This document shows positions 59,519-64,000 of a stretch of DNA of 64,000 nucleotides, in pieces. The DNA is from UBA6109 sp964506465 (lineage in GTDB: Bacteria; Desulfobacterota; Syntrophia; Syntrophales; UBA6109). How positions within the stretch are numbered: position 1 is the stretch's first letter; each line of letters opens with the position of its first letter. The DNA lies in NCBI GenBank assembly GCA_964506465.1, contig CAZDLM010000002.1:62001-126000 (forward strand), in the 5' to 3' direction. The position numbers and the translations under genes are program-made. The notes beneath the pieces were generated by a model. It was not told the DNA's origin. It was given only the letters and a program-made list of their open reading frames with translations, and did no database searches.

Positions 59519-59644
59519 CCAGACTGTTCAAAAAGGCCCGGATGCAAGGCTCCCGATGGCCTGAACCGTGAGACGTACTGGGATGTACGTCGAACGGTGA
59601 AGGGCAAGGGAAACGCCGCAGACGGGCTTTTTTCAACAGTCTGG
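59519..59644. mobile_element. 126-base MITE-like element with 22-base terminal inverted repeats
   Basis: Left end CCAGACTGTTCAAAAAGGCC (59519-59538) and right end, read on the other strand, CCAGACTGTTGAAAAAAGCC match in 18 of 20. It contains direct-repeat copy 2 (59521-59609). The GGGC-TTTTTT end also makes a terminator-like structure. No transposase; a non-autonomous element or an exported terminator repeat. Confidence 0.55.
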
Positions 59645-59673
59645 GGGGAAAAGAACTTGACAACGGTGCATGC

Positions 59674-59690
59674 ATGCAACAAAGTTGCAT
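59674..59690. promoter_or_regulatory. Zur-like operator upstream of znuA
   Basis: ATGCAAC-AAA-GTTGCAT, a perfect 7-3-7 inverted repeat, 28 bases before the znuA ATG. TTGACA at 59657-59662 precedes it, so bound Zur would overlap the promoter. The operon encodes a zinc transporter and a Fur-family regulator, which supports the call. Confidence 0.7.
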
Positions 59691-59718
59691 AAGAGTCCTT
59701 TTTCAAGGCGGCGGGAAG

Positions 59719-60630
59719 ATGCAGGGTGTTGCGAAATTGTTGCGGGGTGCGGCTTGTCTGGTTCTGCTGGCTCTGACCGTTTCGCCTGTTCAGGCGGCGG
59801 TCAAGGTCTTCGTAAGCATCGCCCCGCAGAAGTACTTCGTGCAGAGAGTGGCGGGAGACCTCGCGGAGGTTTCGGTCCTGATTCCGGCCGGAGCCGATCC
59901 CCACACCTTCGAGCCCAAGCCGAAGCAGATGGCCGCTCTCGCGAAGAGCGCCGTTTACTTTGCCGTGGGCATCGATGTCGAAAAGGCGTGGCTGAAAAAG
60001 ATTGCGGCTGCGAATCCGAAGATGCGCGTGGTTCAAACCGACGACGGGATCGCCAAGATCCCGATGGCCTCCGGCAAAGACGAACCCCACGGGTCCGCGG
60101 CCGGTCCCGGCGGGCGCCAGGAGGACCATCGCGCCCACGGCGGTTCCTTGGACCCCCACGTTTGGCTGTCGCCGGAGTTGGTGAAGATCCAGGCCGGGCA
60201 TATCTTCCGTGCCCTGGTTTCCGTCGATCCGGCAAACCGGACGCGTTACGAAGGCGGCTATCGCCGTTTCCTGGGCGAGCTGGACGCCCTGCATCAGGAG
60301 ATGAAGACCCTCTTTGCGGGTCGGGGAGGCGAGCGGTTCATGGTCTTTCATCCCTCGTGGGGCTATCTTGCCGACGCCTACGGCCTGGTTCAGGTCCCCG
60401 TCGAGGCCGGGGGAAAGGAACCCAAGCCTGCACAGCTTCTGAGACTCGTGCGCGAAGCGAGGGAACACGGCATCAAGGTGATTTTCGTCCAGCCGCAGTT
60501 TTCCACGAAAAGCGCCGAACTGCTCTCCAGGGAGATCGGCGGGCAGGCCGTCTACGCCGATCCGCTGGCTGAAAACTGGGCCGAGAACCTGCGCGAAGTC
60601 GCCCGGAAATTTCAGGCGGCGGCGCGATGA
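59719..60630 (+). CDS. znuA: zinc ABC transporter substrate-binding protein
   Basis: 303 residues from the ATG at 59719; a start at 59674 would lie inside the operator. Signal peptide of about 23 residues. Metal ligands include His in GADPHTFEPKPKQ, SLDPHVWLSP and FHPSWGYLADAYGL. A charged His-rich loop (RQEDHRAH) lies before DPHVW, common in zinc-specific members. Captures Zn in the periplasm for ZnuBC. A manganese role is less likely given the Zur-like box. Confidence 0.9.
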   Translation: MQGVAKLLRGAACLVLLALTVSPVQAAVKVFVSIAPQKYFVQRVAGDLAEVSVLIPAGADPHTFEPKPKQMAALAKSAVYFAVGIDVEKAWLKKIAAANPKMRVVQTDDGIAKIPMASGKDEPHGSAAGPGGRQEDHRAHGGSLDPHVWLSPELVKIQAGHIFRALVSVDPANRTRYEGGYRRFLGELDALHQEMKTLFAGRGGERFMVFHPSWGYLADAYGLVQVPVEAGGKEPKPAQLLRLVREAREHGIKVIFVQPQFSTKSAELLSREIGGQAVYADPLAENWAENLREVARKFQAAAR

Positions 60631-60640
60631 GGCAACGAGC

Positions 60641-61402
60641 ATGACGGAATCGATCATCGAGGTCCGGGACCTGTGGTTCTCCTTCAACGGGCAGCCCGTC
60701 CTCCGCAACGTGAATCTGACGGTGCCGCAGGGAGATTTTCTGGTTGTGATCGGCCCCAACGGCGGCGGGAAGACAACCCTGCTCAAGGTGATGCTGGGCC
60801 TGCTCAAGCCCGACCGCGGGACGGTGAGCGTCTTCGGGCTTCCTCCGCACCGGGCGGCCCATCATATCGGCTATGTGCCCCAGAACGTCCATGTCAACAA
60901 GACCTTCCCCATCTCGGTTCTCGACGTCGTCCTGATGGGGCGCCTGAGGCCCGGCCGCGGGTGGCCCCGCCACTCGCGCCAGGACCGGGACGCCGCCCGG
61001 AAGGCCCTCGAGCAGATGCGCGTGTGGGAATACCGGGACCGCCGCATCGGCGAGCTTTCGGGCGGGCAACTGCAGCGGGTATTCATTGCGCGGGCGCTGG
61101 TCGGGAAACCTCAGGTCCTCTTCCTGGATGAGGCCATGGCCAGCATCGACGCACAGAGCCGCGGGGAGTTCTACGAAATCCTGACCGAATTGAACCGGAG
61201 CGTCACCATCGTCGCGGTCAGCCACGACATGATGATCCTCTCGAATCAGGTGAAATCCGTCGCCTGCATCAACCGTGAGCTTCACCATCACAATTCCGGA
61301 AGCATCACGCAGGAGATGCTGGACGAGACCTATCACTGCCCCGTGGATCTGGTCGCGCACGGCCTCCCCCACCGGGTGCTGGAATGCCACAAGGACAAGT
61401 AA
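60641..61402 (+). CDS. znuC: zinc ABC transporter ATPase
   Basis: 253 residues. Walker A GPNGGGKT, ABC signature LSGGQLQRV, Walker B VLFLDEAM and switch His in VAVSHDMM. Ten bases after znuA. The C-terminus is His-rich (ELHHHNSG), which may sense zinc. Energises the ZnuB permease. Confidence 0.93.
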   Translation: MTESIIEVRDLWFSFNGQPVLRNVNLTVPQGDFLVVIGPNGGGKTTLLKVMLGLLKPDRGTVSVFGLPPHRAAHHIGYVPQNVHVNKTFPISVLDVVLMGRLRPGRGWPRHSRQDRDAARKALEQMRVWEYRDRRIGELSGGQLQRVFIARALVGKPQVLFLDEAMASIDAQSRGEFYEILTELNRSVTIVAVSHDMMILSNQVKSVACINRELHHHNSGSITQEMLDETYHCPVDLVAHGLPHRVLECHKDK

Positions 61403-61403
61403 A

Positions 61404-62267
61404 ATGTGGGAAGCGCTTCAAACGGACTTTATCCGCAACGCCCTGGTGGCCGGCGTCCTGGTGAGCATCGTCTGCGGGATCATCGGGACGCTCGTCGTGG
61501 TGAATCGGATCGTTTTTCTGGCCGGCGGCATCGCCCATGCGGCCTACGGCGGGATCGGCCTCGCGTTCTTCCTCGGCTGGCCCTACGTCGCCGGTACAAC
61601 GGCCGTTTCACTTCTGTCCGCTGGGATCATGGCCGCCGTTACGATCAAGGCGAAGCACCGGGCCGACGCCATCGTGGGCGTGCTCTGGGCCGTCGGAATG
61701 GCCCTCGGCGTCATCCTGCTCGACCTCTCCCCGGGATACAACGCGGACCTGATGAGTTATCTCTTCGGAAGCATCCTGACCGTTCCGGCCTCGGACCTGT
61801 GGCAGATGGGGCTGCTCGGGATCGCCGTCATCTCCGTCGTCGCCTGGTATTATAACGACTTTCTGGCGATGTCTTACGACGACGAGTTCGCGCGGCTGCG
61901 AAACGTTCCCGTCACGTTCCTCTACTGTCTCCTGCTGGGAATGATCGCTCTCGCAGTGGTGATGATCATCCGCGTCGTGGGGCTCATCCTGGTGATCGCG
62001 CTCCTGACGATTCCCCCCTTCATCGCGGAAAAATTCACGGGCTCGCTGCGCGCCATGATGATGGTATCCTCCGTCCTGAGCTGTCTCTTCACGGTTGTCG
62101 GGTTCGGGGTGTCCTACGCCCTGAACCTCACCTCCGGGGCAACGATCATCCTCGTCGCGGCCGCCGGGTTCTTCCTGGCGGTCCTGTGGGATCGATGGAG
62201 ACACAGGCGGCGGAGGAAGACCGGAAAGACGGGGCCGGCGGATCCGATGGAAGGGGCGGAAGGATAG
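61404..62267 (+). CDS. znuB: zinc ABC transporter permease
   Basis: 287 residues from the ATG at 61404, one base after znuC ends. Seven or eight transmembrane helices; ABC-3 family pattern with LAGGIAHAAYGGIGLAFFLG and the coupling region. Basic tail RWRHRRRRKTGK. Inner membrane zinc channel. Five bases before the Fur-family gene. Confidence 0.93.
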   Translation: MWEALQTDFIRNALVAGVLVSIVCGIIGTLVVVNRIVFLAGGIAHAAYGGIGLAFFLGWPYVAGTTAVSLLSAGIMAAVTIKAKHRADAIVGVLWAVGMALGVILLDLSPGYNADLMSYLFGSILTVPASDLWQMGLLGIAVISVVAWYYNDFLAMSYDDEFARLRNVPVTFLYCLLLGMIALAVVMIIRVVGLILVIALLTIPPFIAEKFTGSLRAMMMVSSVLSCLFTVVGFGVSYALNLTSGATIILVAAAGFFLAVLWDRWRHRRRRKTGKTGPADPMEGAEG

Positions 62268-62272
62268 AAAGA

Positions 62273-62746
62273 ATGTGCAGTCGCTGCAACTACGCGGAGC
62301 TGATCGAACGAAGCGGCCTGGACCCGACGCCGAACCGCATCCGGGTGCTCGAGACCATCGGGAACAGCGGTTCACCCGTCAGCGCCGGAGACATCGTCGC
62401 GGCGGCCCGCCGGACCGCGGGCATCAACCGCGTCACGGTGTACCGCATCCTTGATCTCCTGGTCGGCAGGGGATTGGCGGCGCGCATGGTCGGAGGCGGG
62501 AGGAGCCTCGTCTACGGCATGGCGCCCAGTGAAAATCATCCGGCCCATCCCCATTTCCACTGCCGGAATTGCGGTACGATGTCGTGCCTGCAGCCGGGAA
62601 GCCTCCAGGTGGACCTCCGCGACATCGAACGGTCCTTCCCCGGCGAGATCCGCGGCGTGGAAATCCGGCTGAGCGGGATCTGCCGGAATTGCCTGAAAAA
62701 AAAGCGCCCGCCCAAGAAGACGCCTGAAGGCCGCGGATCCGGATGA
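62273..62746 (+). CDS. Fur-family regulator, probably Zur
   Basis: 157 residues. DNA-binding winged helix at 15-80 (TPNRIRVLETI, INRVTVYRILDLLVGRGL). Metal ligands HPHFHCRNCG and CRNC: two CxxC sites, one His-rich, as in Zur. Extra cysteines lie at the N-terminus (MCSRCN). Last gene of znuACB, and the perfect inverted repeat upstream of znuA is its likely target. Fur itself is less likely by context. Basic, disordered tail. Confidence 0.85.
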   Translation: MCSRCNYAELIERSGLDPTPNRIRVLETIGNSGSPVSAGDIVAAARRTAGINRVTVYRILDLLVGRGLAARMVGGGRSLVYGMAPSENHPAHPHFHCRNCGTMSCLQPGSLQVDLRDIERSFPGEIRGVEIRLSGICRNCLKKKRPPKKTPEGRGSG

Positions 62747-63079
62747 TCCCTCCGCAGATGGAAGGGAGATGCGCCGCCGCGAAACAAAACCTGTAAAGAA
62801 TCATGCCCTCCGCGTCCGGGCCGCCGCAGGCCGCAGAAGACGGCCGATGCGAAGCGTCCGGAGACGGCCGGGAAGGGGCTCCCCCCGCGTCGCCGCAGAC
62901 GAGCCTCCGACGAGCTTGACTACGGAGGTTCGCTTGTGCTACTTCTACGTCACTTTTGGGCGACCGGAAGGATTACGGAACGGGCAATTCCACCTCTACT
63001 CGGGAATTCCGACGACGGGAGAAGCGCTTCGGAAGGCCCCACAATTCACCAGACAAAATTCATCTGAAAGACTGCGGGC
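62747..63079. other. intergenic upstream of moaC, with a strong hairpin
   Basis: About 330 bases, GC-rich. GAGCCTCCG (62903) and CGGAGGTTC (62924) form a nine-pair stem with one G-U. No complete Moco-riboswitch consensus could be matched. No gene seen. Confidence 0.45.
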
Positions 63080-63571
63080 ATGGTCGATTTTTCCCATTTG
63101 GACAGCGACGGCAAGGCGAAGATGGTCGACATATCGGATAAGGCGCCGTCGCATCGCGTCGCCGTTGCATGGGGCAGGGTGAAGATGAGACCGGAGACGG
63201 TGGCGCTCATCCAGGAAGGCGGGATCCCGAAAGGCGACGTCTTCGGCGTCGCGAAGATCGCCGGGATCATGGCCGCCAAGCGAACCTCCGACCTGATCCC
63301 GATGTGCCATCCGCTGGAAGTCACCGGCGTCGAGATTCGCTTCGAAAGCCGCGCGGACGCCGGCGAGATCGAAATCGAGGCCACGGCGAAGACCCACGGA
63401 AGGACCGGCGTTGAAATGGAGGCCCTGACGGCCGTCAGCGTCGCCGCTCTGACGATCTACGATATGTGCAAATCCGCCGACCGGGACATTGTCCTGGCTG
63501 AAATCTGCCTGGTCCGCAAGGAAGGCGGCAAGAGCGGAACCTACGCCCGGCGGGAGCGGAAACATGACTGA
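63080..63571 (+). CDS. moaC: cyclic pyranopterin monophosphate synthase (molybdenum cofactor)
   Basis: 163 residues, the normal length. MVDISDKAPSHRVAVAWG at the start, the active-site segment DLIPMCHPLEVTGVEI, KTHGRTGVEMEALTAVSVAALTIYDMCK, and DIVLAEI. Converts the MoaA product to cPMP. The ribosome site is weak. It overlaps the next gene by eight bases. Confidence 0.95.
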   Translation: MVDFSHLDSDGKAKMVDISDKAPSHRVAVAWGRVKMRPETVALIQEGGIPKGDVFGVAKIAGIMAAKRTSDLIPMCHPLEVTGVEIRFESRADAGEIEIEATAKTHGRTGVEMEALTAVSVAALTIYDMCKSADRDIVLAEICLVRKEGGKSGTYARRERKHD

Positions 63572-64000
63572 AGAAACGGCGCAAAGCTCCCGCGGGAACA
63601 TGGTCCCGGACGGCGCAACGTACCGCATTTCGAAACCTTTCCGCATCGCCGTCGCAGTGGATTTGGCGCTGCTTGCGATCCTGATGGGACTGTCCATCTT
63701 CTTTGTCGGCTCCAGGACCGAGCGGGCGGCCCTGGCGGTCATTTTCGCGATTCTGCTTCTGATCGGCATCGAGGCCTTTCGCCGGAACGTGCGCGTCACC
63801 GGGAAGGGGATTTCCCTCGTAAAGCTGTTCCGCGAAAAGAAATTGAATTGGGAGGACATTACGTACCTTGGCTGCGTGGCGGTGCGGAAGAAGATCTACT
63901 TCCTGCTGACGACGACCAAGGGCTTTCATATCTTTTCCAATGCCTATGAACGCTACCCGGAGCTGGTCCAGAAGGTCGTCGATCGTCTTGGACCGGACAA
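63564..64000 (+). CDS. membrane protein of unknown function, partial (right edge)
   Basis: ATG at 63564, inside the end of moaC. Open to the window edge (145 codons so far). Two transmembrane helices at about 28-50 and 60-78 (VDLALLAILMGLSIFFVG, ALAVIFAILLLIGIEAF), then a segment with RNVRVTGKGISLVKLF and LNWEDITYLGCVAVRK that resembles bacterial PH-like domains. The coupling to moaC is by overlap only. Confidence 0.65.
   Translation, partial: MTEETAQSSRGNMVPDGATYRISKPFRIAVAVDLALLAILMGLSIFFVGSRTERAALAVIFAILLLIGIEAFRRNVRVTGKGISLVKLFREKKLNWEDITYLGCVAVRKKIYFLLTTTKGFHIFSNAYERYPELVQKVVDRLGPD

Larger units (their letters stand above)
59305..59718. other. repeat-rich intergenic region upstream of znuA
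   Basis: About 410 bases without a gene. Built from the two direct repeats, the dispersed repeat between them and the MITE-like element. The Zur-like box and a TTGACA at 59657 lie at its right end. Confidence 0.6.

Noticed and set aside
1..64000. CRISPR array, rRNA genes, phage or toxin-antitoxin modules
   Set aside because: No regularly spaced repeats, rRNA motifs, phage structural genes or paired small toxin/antitoxin genes were recognised.

Overview
The window reads as one chromosomal segment of a Gram-negative, respiring bacterium, most likely from the Desulfobacterota (former Deltaproteobacteria) near the Syntrophales. That placement is by eye, from the mix of families: a V4R-type sigma54 activator, a DUF748 protein, a quinol-linked NO reductase, a Zn-regulated ABC operon, and a selC-like tRNA end. 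Most of the window is GC-rich with good Shine-Dalgarno sites and tight operons. The first ~4.45 kb is clearly more AT-rich.

Region 1 (1-4473) looks like the end of a genomic island. It holds a caspase-like lipoprotein cut by the window edge, a secreted protein made of three 85-residue repeats with a sigma54-type promoter, a divergent sigma54 activator, and a broken pentapeptide-repeat gene. It ends at a 25-bp copy of a tRNA-Sec (selC) 3' end, a likely attachment site. Region 2 (4486-20420) is housekeeping and hypothetical genes: a SAICAR-synthase-like protein, a thioesterase, a cytidylate-kinase-like protein, an M23 peptidase, a secreted PS-decarboxylase-like protein, a cold-shock protein, TauE/SafE, DUF748, an aldo/keto reductase with Fe-S motifs, and a universal stress protein with an apparent ATA start.

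Region 3 (20520-40406) is a respiration island: a LuxR-type response regulator, cydAB with a UbiA/MenA-type prenyltransferase, a CheY-like regulator, a quinol NO reductase with a small cytochrome c, a Cu-type P-ATPase with a SHOCT protein, and then a long operon with Rieske protein, cytochrome b fused to two cytochrome c domains, SCO, four caa3 oxidase subunits and heme O synthase. Quinol can therefore go to the bd oxidase, to NO, or through the bc-type complex to caa3 oxygen reductase. A previously unremarked palindrome, TGGTAG-N7-CTACCA, sits in front of cydAB, norB, the Rieske operon and one further locus, and suggests a shared regulon.

Region 4 (40424-63571) starts with a compact self-contained small RNA candidate (promoter, 13-bp closing stem, T-run). 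An SDR, a complete RND tripartite pump, a porin, HtrA, an M16 peptidase, a MATE pump and a CysRS-like protein with a broken zinc site follow. Next come a YtxH protein, a ParA/MinD-J-like/HTH-SPOR cluster, a repeat-rich gap, and a znuACB-zur operon behind a perfect Zur-like box. moaC and a partial membrane protein close the window. No complete tRNA, rRNA, CRISPR array or transposase gene was seen.
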